Below, piece by piece: positions 32,084-41,007 of a stretch of DNA of 44,535 nucleotides. The first letter of the stretch is position 1. The number at the start of each line of letters is the position of its first letter. This DNA comes from Paracoccus sp. IB05 (GTDB lineage Bacteria; Pseudomonadota; Alphaproteobacteria; Rhodobacterales; Rhodobacteraceae), in NCBI RefSeq assembly GCF_016405985.1, contig NZ_JAEFCF010000007.1, positions 1 through 44,535 on the forward strand, in the 5' to 3' direction. A program made the position numbers and the translations under genes. Under the pieces are notes generated by a model. The model saw nothing but the letters and a program-made list of their open reading frames with translations, was not told the DNA's origin and searched no databases.

Positions 32084-34639
32084 TCAGTAGAGCCCGCCCG
32101 ATGACACGGTGCCGAAATCCGCCTTGCCCGGGATCACCCGCGTCTCGCCCGTCGCGGTTGTGACCGAAGCCGAACCGCTTTCCGTCTCGCCATAGGCAAA
32201 CAAGGGCAGGTTCTGGCCCATCTCGAAGCCGCCATCCACCATGGCACCCAGCCCGAAATCGACATCCGTGCCCTCGCGGAAATATTCCGCCACCACATTC
32301 GCGCCCGAAGCATCATCCGACAGCCGTGCGCCGGTGAACCGGTCGATCTTCACGAAATAGCCCCCCGGCGGCACTTTGAACTTCGAGCCGCCGTATTTCT
32401 TCACGACCTCTTTCATGAAATCCTGGAAGACCGGCACACAAAGCGTGCCGCCATAGGCGCGCGAGCCAAGCGTCCGCGGCTGGTCAAAGCCGATATAGCA
32501 GCCCGCCACAATGTTCGACGTATAGCCGATGAACCAGACATCCTTGGCGTCATTGGTCGTGCCGGTCTTGCCCGCCACCGGCACCGGCAGCCTGACGCCT
32601 CTGCCCGAGCCGCGCTGCACCACACCTTCCAGCATCGAGGTCAGCTGATAGGCGGTGATCGCATCCATCACCCGCTCGCGGTTCGAGGTGATCTTCACCC
32701 CGTCGCCTCTCGGCAGATCACCGGCACCGCAATCCTCGCAAGACCGTTTGTCATGGCGGTAGATGGTGCGCCCATAGCGATCCTGCACCCGGTCGACCAG
32801 CGTGGGCTCCACGCGCTCACCGCCATTGGCGAACATCGCATAGGCTGCCACCATCTTGTAAAGCGTCGTCTCCTGAGCGCCGAGACTGTTCGCCAGATGC
32901 TGGCCCAGCCGGTCATAGACGCCGAAACGCTCGGCATAGGCCGCGACCGTCGACATCCCCACTTCCTGCGCCAGACGAATGGTCATCAGGTTCCGCGATT
33001 GCTCGATCCCGGTCCTCAGAGGCGTTGGCCCGTAGAATTTGTTCGAGGCATTCTTGGGCGTCCAGAGCCCCTGCGGCGTCTCGATCTCGATCGGCGCATC
33101 GACCACGATGGTCGCGGGCGTATAGCCGCTGTCCAGCGCCGCCGCATAGACGAAGGGCTTGAACGAAGACCCCGGCTGGCGTTCGGCCTGGGTGGCGCGG
33201 TTGAACACCGAATACTGATACGAAAACCCGCCCTGCATCGCGAGGACCCGGCCCGTGTTCACATCCATCGCCATGAAGGCGCCCTGCACCTCCGGCACCT
33301 GGCGCAGGGTCCAGCGGATGAACGCGCCATCCGCATCCTTCACCATGCGGCGCACCAGCACCACATCCCCGACCTCGACCAGATCCGAGGCGCGTGTCGC
33401 CTTCTTCCCCAGCTTGCCATCGGCCAGGCGCTTCCTGGCCCAGCTCACGTCATCGGCCGGAATATCGCCGGTTTCCGCCACACCCTCGATGCCGATTGTG
33501 GCAGAGCGCTCGCCCAGCGAGAGCACCACCGCCGGATACCAGCCCTCAATATCGCGCGACACATCCGTCGCACTCAGCGCCGCGCGCCAGTCTTCCTCGC
33601 GGGACAGCTGATCGGCTGCGATGGTCTTGCCGGTGCCGCGCCAGACCCCGATGCCACGGTCATATTTCTCCAGCGCCTTGCGCAAAGCCGCCTGGGCGAT
33701 CTCCTGCAATTCCTGGTCGATGGTGGCGCGGATCGTCATGCCGCCTTCAAAGAATTCCTTGCGGCCGAAATCCCTGGACAGCTGGCGCGAGACCTCTTCG
33801 GTGAAATAGGTCCGCCCGGGAAGCTCCTGGCGGAAAGACGGAAAATCGCCGTTCTGCACGGACAAAAGCGGGGCCTCGCGCTCGGATTTCCAGCTGGCCT
33901 CGTCGATATAGCCATTGTCCCGCATCTCGCGCAGCACATAGTTGCGCCGGTCGATCAGCTTCTGGCGATTGCGCACCGGGTGGAAGTCTGACGGCGCCTT
34001 CGGCATCGAGGCCAGGGTCGCCGCCTCATGCGGTGACAGCTCGGTCAGGGATTTGTTGAAATAGGTCTGGGCCGCTGCTGCGACACCATATGAATTCTGC
34101 CCGAGAAAGATCTCGTTGAGATAGATCTCGAGGATCCTTTCCTTTGACAGCGTCTCCTCAAGCCTTGTGGCGAGGATGATTTCCTTGATCTTGCGCTCGA
34201 CCCCGGCGGCGCCTTTCCGGGTGCCGTCGAGCAGCATGTTCTTTGCCACCTGCTGCGTGATGGTCGAGGCGCCGCGCACATCCTGGCCGCGCGATCTGAC
34301 CGCCTCGGAAAAGGCGGCGAGCATACCGCCGGCATCATAGCCCTGATGGCTGAAGAAGTTCTTGTCCTCGGCCGAAACAAAGGCCTGTTTCACCAGATCG
34401 GGAATATCTTCGGCCGAGACAAACAGCCGGCGTTCATCGGCGAATTCATCCAGAATCCGCCCCTCACCGGAATAGATCCGGCTGATGGTGGCGGGGGCAT
34501 ATTTCGCGAGGCTCTCATGGCTCGGCAGATCGCGCGAATACATCCAGAAAATCGCGCCAACCGTCAGGGCACCAAAAAAGATGCCAAGCGTGACAGCTGA
34601 AAAGATAGCCCCAAAGAAAGAGGCGATGAATCGCAACAC
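32084..34639 (-). CDS. mrcA: Penicillin-binding protein 1A (bifunctional peptidoglycan synthase)
   Basis: An 851-residue class A PBP that polymerises glycan strands and cross-links peptides. It has an N-terminal membrane anchor (LGIFFGALTVGAIFWMYSRD), a GT51 glycosyltransferase domain (about 55-230) with catalytic Glu91 in SAEDKNFFSHQG and later RGASTITQQVAKN, an OB-like insertion (about 330-450), and a transpeptidase domain with nucleophile Ser491 (GSSFKPF), SRN (the SxN motif) and VAGKTGTTNDAKD. It follows the amidase gene in the same direction after 282 bases that contain a tandem repeat and an intergenic repeat. Peptidoglycan synthesis and splitting genes are thus side by side. Confidence 0.95.
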   Translation of the reverse strand: MLRFIASFFGAIFSAVTLGIFFGALTVGAIFWMYSRDLPSHESLAKYAPATISRIYSGEGRILDEFADERRLFVSAEDIPDLVKQAFVSAEDKNFFSHQGYDAGGMLAAFSEAVRSRGQDVRGASTITQQVAKNMLLDGTRKGAAGVERKIKEIILATRLEETLSKERILEIYLNEIFLGQNSYGVAAAAQTYFNKSLTELSPHEAATLASMPKAPSDFHPVRNRQKLIDRRNYVLREMRDNGYIDEASWKSEREAPLLSVQNGDFPSFRQELPGRTYFTEEVSRQLSRDFGRKEFFEGGMTIRATIDQELQEIAQAALRKALEKYDRGIGVWRGTGKTIAADQLSREEDWRAALSATDVSRDIEGWYPAVVLSLGERSATIGIEGVAETGDIPADDVSWARKRLADGKLGKKATRASDLVEVGDVVLVRRMVKDADGAFIRWTLRQVPEVQGAFMAMDVNTGRVLAMQGGFSYQYSVFNRATQAERQPGSSFKPFVYAAALDSGYTPATIVVDAPIEIETPQGLWTPKNASNKFYGPTPLRTGIEQSRNLMTIRLAQEVGMSTVAAYAERFGVYDRLGQHLANSLGAQETTLYKMVAAYAMFANGGERVEPTLVDRVQDRYGRTIYRHDKRSCEDCGAGDLPRGDGVKITSNRERVMDAITAYQLTSMLEGVVQRGSGRGVRLPVPVAGKTGTTNDAKDVWFIGYTSNIVAGCYIGFDQPRTLGSRAYGGTLCVPVFQDFMKEVVKKYGGSKFKVPPGGYFVKIDRFTGARLSDDASGANVVAEYFREGTDVDFGLGAMVDGGFEMGQNLPLFAYGETESGSASVTTATGETRVIPGKADFGTVSSGGLY

Positions 34640-34738
34640 TGCTCAGATCCCCGGATGATGCTGCCTTTCCCTATATCAGACGCGCCCCCCCGTCAAAACC
34701 CTGGCCATCACCAGATCGTCACCCCGGCGGAAACCGCC

Positions 34739-34780
34739 CGACCAAACATGCCCGACCGAACATGCCCGACCAAACATGCC
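34739..34780. repeat. Three tandem 14-bp repeats upstream of mrcA
   Basis: CGACCAAACATGCC is repeated three times head to tail (34739-34752, 34753-34766, 34767-34780), with one A-to-G difference in the middle unit. The array starts 100 bases upstream of the mrcA start codon, where a leftward promoter is expected. It could be a set of binding sites or simply a small minisatellite. Confidence 0.8.
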
Positions 34781-34814
34781 CTGGGATCCTCACCAAAGCG
34801 CCAGACCTCCCGCT

Positions 34815-34843
34815 GCATTTTCTGTCTCAAAATATCCCGGGGG
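34815..34843 (+). repeat. Intergenic repeat, copy B3
   Basis: CATTTTCTGTCTCAAAATAT followed by CCCGGGGG, then hairpins CATGGCCCCGCCATG and GGGGGCAGCGCCCCC. It is the third copy of the class B module, 78 bases past the amidase stop. Confidence 0.6.
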
Positions 34844-34921
34844 AGTCATGGCCCCGCCATGACGGGGGCAGCGCCCCCTGCCCGGCCCGTCACGGCACGC
34901 AGCCCCCGTCCCGCGCCGCCC

Positions 34922-36184
34922 TCAGTCGCGCACCGCCCGCAAAGCCGCGTCTTCCTTCGCCCAGACAAGGATCCCGTCCCGCATCGCCGCGGCCATCCTG
35001 GCCCGCCAGTCCGGATCGGTCAGCCGTTTCAGATCCCGGGCCGAGGACAAAAAGCCCAGCTCCACCAGGACCGAAGGAATATCGGGGGATTTCAGCACCG
35101 AGAAGCCGCCTTCCTGATGCGGCTTGCGATGCATCCTGAGATCCGCCCCCTTTATCGACGCCTCCAGCGCCGCCACCAGCCGGTCGATCCTCGGCTTTGT
35201 CTCGGTCCGTGCCATATCGATCAGCACCGTCGTCACCAGATCGTCCTGGGCCGAAAGATCGATCCCTGCCAGCAGATCGTCACGCTCATGCCGTTCGGCC
35301 AGCGCCTCCGCCGCGGCATCGCTGGCCGCATCTGAGAGGGTGTAAAGTGTTGCGCCATGCGCCTCGCCCTCGGCCAGGGCATCGGCATGGAGCGAGAGAA
35401 ACAGATCCGCGCCCGCCGCCCGCGCCACCGAGATCCGCGTCTCAAGCGGCACGAAGATGTCTTCCTCGCGGGTCAGAACCACCCTGAACCTTTCGTCACG
35501 CGCCAGCAATTCCTTGAATTCACGCGCGAATGTCAGCATCAGATCGGCTTCTTTATGGCCGTCGCGTTCTGCGCCCGGGTCGATGCCGCCATGACCGGGG
35601 TCAAGCACCACGATGATCGGCCCGCCCGCGCGCCTCTCGATCACCGGAACATCGGCAGGGGGCGGAAGCGCCCATTCCTCGGGCTCTGGCAGCGCGGTGA
35701 TCTTCGCGAAATTCGCAGCCGAGCTCGGGCTCAGCCGGAGGGTCAGCCGCACCGCGTCCGCCGCGCCTGCCCGCCCCGTCTCCATCCCCGCCCGCATCAC
35801 CTGCCATGGCCCGTCCAGCTCGATCACGAGGCGCGACCAGCCCGGCCGGAAAATCCCCGCCCTGATCGCACGCACCGGCTCCACCGCCTGTGGCATCCGG
35901 TCAAGCCCGCTCCAGTCCACCTCGCGCATGTCAAGGATCATGCGCGGCGGGTTATCCAGCATCCTCACCCGCCAGGGCACCGGCTGGCTGATCGACAGAT
36001 CCAGCACGAGATCGCCGGTCTCCTGCGAAAGCGAGGATTGCGCCGGATCAAACCGGGCCAGCGCGCTCAGCACAGGTGTGACGGGCTGCGGGCCTGTCTC
36101 GGCCCTGAGGTCCGGCACGGATGCGCCGGACAGGATGACACCAAGAGCGACGACAACTGCCCGCGCCAGCCTTGAAACGCCCAT
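34922..36184 (-). CDS. amiC: N-acetylmuramoyl-L-alanine amidase (AmiC type)
   Basis: A 420-residue periplasmic zinc amidase that cleaves the bond between MurNAc and the peptide stem, needed to separate daughter cells. ATG 36184 gives a signal peptide (MGVSRLARAVVVALGVILSG, cleavage near LRA-ETG); a longer frame reaches 36274 but would mask it. An N-terminal AMIN domain (about 45-165) targets the septum. The amidase_3 domain (about 195-410) shows the zinc ligands in DPGHGGIDPG, the Glu in HKEADLML and the His in LFLSLHADAL, and the catalytic Glu in VLVELGFLS. Gene order amidase-PBP1a-prfB is shared with relatives. Confidence 0.93.
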   Translation of the reverse strand: MGVSRLARAVVVALGVILSGASVPDLRAETGPQPVTPVLSALARFDPAQSSLSQETGDLVLDLSISQPVPWRVRMLDNPPRMILDMREVDWSGLDRMPQAVEPVRAIRAGIFRPGWSRLVIELDGPWQVMRAGMETGRAGAADAVRLTLRLSPSSAANFAKITALPEPEEWALPPPADVPVIERRAGGPIIVVLDPGHGGIDPGAERDGHKEADLMLTFAREFKELLARDERFRVVLTREEDIFVPLETRISVARAAGADLFLSLHADALAEGEAHGATLYTLSDAASDAAAEALAERHERDDLLAGIDLSAQDDLVTTVLIDMARTETKPRIDRLVAALEASIKGADLRMHRKPHQEGGFSVLKSPDIPSVLVELGFLSSARDLKRLTDPDWRARMAAAMRDGILVWAKEDAALRAVRD

Positions 36185-36274
36185 AGAGCCCGATCCCCGC
36201 AACCCGCATCCGGAACCTGTCAAAGGCCGGAAAATGTTCCCATGATTATGGAAAATCCGCCATGTGAAGTCCAT

Positions 36275-37426
36275 TCACCTTGCGGCCATGAAGCGCGAGA
36301 GCCGCGCCAGCCCCTCGACAATATCCGCGGTCGCCCGCGCATAGGAAAAGCGCAGCCGCTGCCGGCCCCGGACCGGGTCGAAATCCAGCCCCGGCGTCAC
36401 CGCCACGCCGGCGTCCTGCAGGATCTCGCTGGCAAATTCCAGGCTGTTTTCCGTCAGATCCGACACATCCGCATAGATGTAGAACGCCCCGTCCGGCGGC
36501 GCGATCCGGGTGAAACCGGCCTTCGGCAGGCCTTCCAGCATCAGACGGCGGTTCTCACGGTAGACGGCGCGATTGGCCTCCAGCTCATCGGCGCAATCCA
36601 GCGCCGCCAGCGCCGCGATCTGGGCAGGATGGGGCGGGCAGATGAACATATTCTGCGCCAGCCGCTCGACCCTGCGGATCTGATCCTCCGGCACGACCAT
36701 CCAGCCGATGCGCCAGCCGGTCATCGAGAAATATTTCGAGAAGGAATTGATCACCCAGGCGTTGTCGCTGACCTCCAGCGCCGAAACTGCCCGCGCGCCG
36801 TAATGCAGCCCGTGATAGATCTCGTCTGAGATGAAGGGGATGCCGCGTGCCTCTGCCCAGCCGGTCAGCGCCGCCAGCGCATCGCGGTCCAGCATCGTGC
36901 CGCTCGGATTGCCCGGCGATGCGACGATCAGCCCGTCGAGGTCATGGCCGTCAAGATCCGCCGGCACCGGCTGCAGCCGGTTCTCATCCTGCGCCGGGAT
37001 GCCGACCGGCACCAGCGACAGCGCACGCAGGATCTGGCGGTAGCTCGGATAGCCCGGCTCCCCGAGCCCGACCCGCTGGCCGGCATCGAACAGCGCGGTG
37101 AACGCCAGCAGGAACGCGCCGGAAGAACCGGAGGTCACGATGACCCGCGCAGGATCAAGGTCGATATCATACCAGCGCCGGTAAAGCGCGGCGATGCCCG
37201 CGCGCAGCTCCGGCAGGCCAGTCGCGACCGTATAGCCCAGCGGCTGATCAAGAGCCCGGATCAGCGCGTCGCGGGCGGCTTTCGGCGCGGGCGTGCCGGG
37301 TTGGCCAACCTCCATATGGATGATATGGCGGCCTTCGGCCTCAAGCCGGCGGGCCTGTTCCATCACATCCATCACAATAAAGGGATCGACATCACCCCGC
37401 CTGGATCCCTGACTTGAATTGCCCAT
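36275..37426 (-). CDS. Class I/II pyridoxal-phosphate aminotransferase
   Basis: A 383-residue fold-type I aminotransferase. The PLP-binding lysine is Lys231 in NSFSKYFSMTGWRIGW. Other signature parts are EVGQPGTPAP near the N-terminus, GSSGAFLLAF and EPGYPSYRQIL in the cofactor region, ASPGNPSGTM, SDEIYHGLHYG, and the carboxylate-binding Arg in RLRFSYA. It is closest in style to aspartate/aromatic aminotransferases. The amino donor cannot be read from the sequence. Its stop lies 90 bases before the amidase start, so they may be co-transcribed. Confidence 0.88.
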   Translation of the reverse strand: MGNSSQGSRRGDVDPFIVMDVMEQARRLEAEGRHIIHMEVGQPGTPAPKAARDALIRALDQPLGYTVATGLPELRAGIAALYRRWYDIDLDPARVIVTSGSSGAFLLAFTALFDAGQRVGLGEPGYPSYRQILRALSLVPVGIPAQDENRLQPVPADLDGHDLDGLIVASPGNPSGTMLDRDALAALTGWAEARGIPFISDEIYHGLHYGARAVSALEVSDNAWVINSFSKYFSMTGWRIGWMVVPEDQIRRVERLAQNMFICPPHPAQIAALAALDCADELEANRAVYRENRRLMLEGLPKAGFTRIAPPDGAFYIYADVSDLTENSLEFASEILQDAGVAVTPGLDFDPVRGRQRLRFSYARATADIVEGLARLSRFMAAR

Positions 37427-37514
37427 CCGCTGCCCCCTAAAATGCCGGAAATCACGCGCCAGCCGGCTGACTGGACCCTGCGCGTGCCAAGGTCAACCCG
37501 GAAGGATTCCCCCT

Positions 37515-38264
37515 ATGCGCCCCGCCCTCGCCCTTGCCGCGCTTCTGACGGCTGTCTCAGTTCCTGCGGTAAAGGCGGAAAGCCTGAAAGACATGATCGC
37601 CGCCGAGCCGGAGGTCTTCAACGACGCGGTGGCCGACTACCTTCTGGCCAATCCCGAAATCATCATCGAGGCGATGAAGGTTCTGCAATCCCGCGAGGAT
37701 GATGCCGCCGCCTCGCGCGATATCGACATGCTGGCCGCGAACCGCGATGCGATCTTCAACAATGCCGCCGACTGGTCGGGCGGCAACCTCCAGGGCGATG
37801 TGGTGCTGGTCGAATTTATGGATTACCGCTGCGGCTATTGCCACAAGGCCTTTGAAGAGGTCGAAGAACTGGTGAAAAGCGACGGCAATATCCGCTTCGT
37901 GCTGAAGGAATTCCCGGTTCTGGGCGACCAGTCGGTGCTGGCGGCAAAATTCGCCATCGCGGTGAAGATGCTCCATGGCGACGAGGCCTATAAGAAAGCG
38001 CATGACGCGCTTTTCGCGATGCGTGGCGATATGACGCCCGAGACGCTGACACGTCTGGCGGAAGGGCTGGGATATGACGGGGCGGCGCTGCTGGCAAAGG
38101 CCGCAACGCCTGAGGTCCAGGCGGTGATCGACGCCAATTATGCGCTGGCCGATACGATGGCGATCAATGGCACGCCGACCTTCGTGATCGACGATGCGAT
38201 GGTGCGGGGCTATGTGCCGCTGGACGGAATGCGCCAGATTGTCGAGCGGCAGCGCAAGGGCTGA
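37515..38264 (+). CDS. DsbA-family thiol oxidoreductase (ScsC-like)
   Basis: A 249-residue periplasmic thioredoxin-fold protein. Signal peptide MRPALALAALLTAVSVPAVK (cleavage near KA-ESL). An N-terminal helical extension (about 22-75, LKDMIAAEPEVFNDAVADYL, LANPEIIIEAM) resembles the ScsC/Com1 oligomerisation segment. The catalytic motif is Cys106-Gly-Tyr-Cys109 in DYRCGYCHKAF and the cis-proline lies in NGTPTFVID. It should oxidise or isomerise disulfides in exported proteins; the extension suggests a multimeric isomerase-type enzyme rather than monomeric DsbA. It is followed by a terminator shared with ispG. Confidence 0.9.
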   Translation: MRPALALAALLTAVSVPAVKAESLKDMIAAEPEVFNDAVADYLLANPEIIIEAMKVLQSREDDAAASRDIDMLAANRDAIFNNAADWSGGNLQGDVVLVEFMDYRCGYCHKAFEEVEELVKSDGNIRFVLKEFPVLGDQSVLAAKFAIAVKMLHGDEAYKKAHDALFAMRGDMTPETLTRLAEGLGYDGAALLAKAATPEVQAVIDANYALADTMAINGTPTFVIDDAMVRGYVPLDGMRQIVERQRKG

Positions 38265-38282
38265 CCTTCAGATTTCAGATTA

Positions 38283-38320
38283 AAAAAGCCCCGCAATCCT
38301 TTCAGATTGCGGGGCTTTTT
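38283..38320. terminator. Bidirectional rho-independent terminator between dsbA-like gene and ispG
   Basis: AAAAAGCCCCGCAATC and GATTGCGGGGCTTTTT form a perfect 16-bp stem with loop CTTTCA. A-run and T-run on opposite sides make it effective on both strands; the two genes converge here, 18 and 13 bases away. Confidence 0.95.
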
Positions 38321-38333
38321 GATGTTTACCGGA

Positions 38334-39458
38334 TCACTCCGCCGCTTTGACCGTTTCGGCGTCGATCTCGACCGCGCGTTTCTCGACCAGCTCGACGATA
38401 TGGTCGATCATCTGGTCATTGTTCATCTTATGGCTTTGCTTGCCGGCCATATAGACCATGCCATTCCCGGCACCACCGCCGGTAAAGCCGATATCGGTCA
38501 TCAGCGCCTCGCCCGGCCCGTTCACCACACAGCCGATGATCGAAAGGCTCATCGGCGTCTTAATATGCTCCAGCCGGCGCTCGAGTTTCTCGACGGTTTT
38601 GATCACGTCAAAGCCCTGGCGCGCGCAGGAGGGGCAGGAAATAATCTGCACGCCGCGCGTCCTGAGGCCCAGCGATTTCAGGATCTCAAAGCCGACTTTG
38701 ACCTCTTCCACAGGGTCCGCCGAAAGCGAGACCCGGATCGTATCGCCGATGCCGAACCACAAAAGGCTCCCCAGCCCTACCGCCGATTTTACGGTGCCCG
38801 ACATCAGCCCCCCGGCCTCGGTGATCCCGAGGTGAATGGGCGCATCGGTGGCCGCCGCCAGCTGTTGATAGGCGGCGGCTGCAAGGAACACATCCGAGGC
38901 CTTCACCGAGATCTTGAATTCGTGGAAATCGTGATCCTGCAGGATCCTGATATGGTCGAGGCCACTTTCGACCATCGCATCCGGACAGGGTTCGCCATAT
39001 TTATCAAGGAGATGCTTTTCCAGAGACCCGGCATTCACCCCGATCCGGATCGAACAGCCATGGTCTTTCGCGGCCCTGACCACCTCGGCCACGCGTTTCG
39101 CGTCGCCGATATTGCCGGGGTTGATGCGCAGACAGGCGGCGCCGGCCTCGGCGGCCTCAATGGCGCGTTTGTAGTGGAAATGGATATCCGCCACGATCGG
39201 CACCGGGCTTTCGCGGCAGATCTCGCGCAAAGCGGCGGTCGAATCCGTATCGGGCGTCGAGATACGGACGATATCCGCCCCCGCCTCCGCCGCGCGGATC
39301 ACCTGATCCAGCGTCGCGCGCACATCCGACGTGATCGTATTGGTCATGGTCTGCACCGAGATCGGCGCATCGCCCCCGACCGGTACAGAGCCGACCATGA
39401 TCTTCCGGCTCTGACGGCGTTCGATATTCCGCCAGGGGCGGATCGGGTTGAGACTCAT
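38334..39458 (-). CDS. ispG: 4-hydroxy-3-methylbut-2-enyl diphosphate synthase (flavodoxin/ferredoxin)
   Basis: A 374-residue iron-sulfur enzyme of the MEP isoprenoid pathway, converting MEcPP to HMBPP. The start [20 protein letters not shown] at 39458 is chosen; the longer upstream frame is not conserved-looking. The N-terminal TIM barrel has [15 protein letters not shown] and LRINPGNIG. The C-terminal part carries the 4Fe-4S cysteines in [10 protein letters not shown] and [13 protein letters not shown]. It follows the RodZ-like gene by 131 bases, the same pairing as in E. coli (rodZ-ispG). Confidence 0.96.
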   Translation of the reverse strand: MSLNPIRPWRNIERRQSRKIMVGSVPVGGDAPISVQTMTNTITSDVRATLDQVIRAAEAGADIVRISTPDTDSTAALREICRESPVPIVADIHFHYKRAIEAAEAGAACLRINPGNIGDAKRVAEVVRAAKDHGCSIRIGVNAGSLEKHLLDKYGEPCPDAMVESGLDHIRILQDHDFHEFKISVKASDVFLAAAAYQQLAAATDAPIHLGITEAGGLMSGTVKSAVGLGSLLWFGIGDTIRVSLSADPVEEVKVGFEILKSLGLRTRGVQIISCPSCARQGFDVIKTVEKLERRLEHIKTPMSLSIIGCVVNGPGEALMTDIGFTGGGAGNGMVYMAGKQSHKMNNDQMIDHIVELVEKRAVEIDAETVKAAE

Positions 39459-39589
39459 TCCCGCATACTCCGGTTGATGCCTCGCCCTATGTAATCCTGG
39501 CGGTGCCGCACGGCAACCGGCCCGCAGCACGGGCCGGGTCACATTGCAGCAATGTCGCAGATTACCGCGCCCGTGCTACCGCGCCGGGA

Positions 39590-40825
39590 TTACTGGGCGG
39601 GCTTTGTGGTCGCGCAGCTGGATGCCAGATTGGGCAGCGCGCCGCTGGCATCGGCGGTCATGATCCGCGCCAGATCGCGGTCTTTCGCCAGATCGGCCTC
39701 GGCATATTTGCCGGTCACCGCTTCGGGCGAAAGCGCGATATTCGACGCGACATTGGCCCCGGGCGCGGCCGGACCATAGGTCTTGCCGCCCACCACGAAA
39801 TAGACGCCACCGGAATTGCCGGTGCGCAGGCTTGCCACCTCTTCCAGCGCCGGCACCTGATAGCTTTCGCAGGTGTTCAGGATCTTCTCAAACAGGACGG
39901 TGCCATCGGCAGAACTCACGCGCATCCAGGCCGGGCGCACCGCCAGGATCTGCACACCCGGAGGCGCATCGGCGGTGACCTGGATCACACCATCCTGCGG
40001 CGCAGTTCCGGTCTCTGCCGCGACAACGCCGCTGACAGTGCCAGCCGCGGCCCCGCCCATACGCGGGTCAATCGAGCCGATCGGGCCATTGCGCGATTCA
40101 AACACCGGCACATCAAGCGCCTGCGGACGGTAAAGCCGGTCCATCAGATCGGGCGCGGCCCCGGCCTGAGCGGTCTGGGTCACCGGGGTCCGGCTCGCCT
40201 CATCGCCCATGGCGGTTTGCTGCGCCACATCCTGTTGCAGCGGATCGATGGAGACGACGACCGCAGGCGCCTCATCCACCGGCGCCAGCTGCACGCGCTG
40301 CACCTCCTGAAGGATCGACCAGCCGCCATAGCCTATGGCACCGATCAGCGCGACCAGAACGGCAAGCGAGCCCACAGCCCCCGGCTCGATCTTCGAGAGC
40401 CAGCTTTCGCCGCGCGGCACGAAGGTCAGATTGGGATTGGCAAGCGGTTCCGAGAAATCACTGCGCGGGCGCGCCTGGGCGGCGCGCGGCGTCCCGGCCT
40501 GGGCCGACATGCCATGGGCGGGAGTGAAATTCGCTTCCTTGCAGAAGCGCGCGAAAGCGATATCCGAATCCATGCCCAGATAGCGGGAATAGGACCGCAC
40601 ATAGCCCGCCACGAAACCGGGCGATTCAAAAGCGGAAATATCAGCATTCTCGATGGCGGCGATATAGGTCGCCTTGATCTTCAGATCGCGCTGAACATCA
40701 AGAAGGGACTTGCCCAGCGTTGCGCGCTCTCCGCGCATAATATCACCAAGCCGCAAGTCGAAATCGTCAAAGCCTTTCGGCTTTTCGTCTTCCGCTGCCT
40801 GAGGTTTCGACCTCCAGCTGATCAT
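39590..40825 (-). CDS. RodZ-like helix-turn-helix membrane protein
   Basis: A 411-residue cell-shape protein. N-terminal XRE-type helix-turn-helix (about 25-100: LRLGDIMRGERATLGKSLLD, IKATYIAAIENADISAFE, VAGYVRSYSRYLGMD), a basic juxtamembrane stretch, one membrane segment near 145-165 (AVGSLAVLVALIGAIGYGGW), then a periplasmic part with a DUF4115 beta domain (about 285-385: PPGVQILAVRPAWMRVSSAD). RodZ links MreB to the elongasome. The tail after the DUF4115 domain (SPEAVTGKYAEADLAKDRDL) is an extra segment. Its place directly upstream of ispG supports the assignment. Confidence 0.85.
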   Translation of the reverse strand: MISWRSKPQAAEDEKPKGFDDFDLRLGDIMRGERATLGKSLLDVQRDLKIKATYIAAIENADISAFESPGFVAGYVRSYSRYLGMDSDIAFARFCKEANFTPAHGMSAQAGTPRAAQARPRSDFSEPLANPNLTFVPRGESWLSKIEPGAVGSLAVLVALIGAIGYGGWSILQEVQRVQLAPVDEAPAVVVSIDPLQQDVAQQTAMGDEASRTPVTQTAQAGAAPDLMDRLYRPQALDVPVFESRNGPIGSIDPRMGGAAAGTVSGVVAAETGTAPQDGVIQVTADAPPGVQILAVRPAWMRVSSADGTVLFEKILNTCESYQVPALEEVASLRTGNSGGVYFVVGGKTYGPAAPGANVASNIALSPEAVTGKYAEADLAKDRDLARIMTADASGALPNLASSCATTKPAQ

Positions 40826-41007
40826 GCGATGCCCGTCCCCCAGCCTGCGCCTCTGGACCCGTTTGGCCGCGCCTTATCTGGCATCGGTCTCTTCGGGTTG
40901 TCCCACCGGGTGAGTCTCCGCGTCCTTATCACGTTCGCGCGACTCACCTCGCTTCGTATTGCGAAAACGCTAACACAGGGCAAGAGTTTTTGCACATGCG
41001 AGAATGC

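Noticed and set aside
34739-34780. Tandem repeats as a CRISPR array
   Set aside because: Units are only 14 bases, directly adjacent with no spacers, and no cas gene is present.
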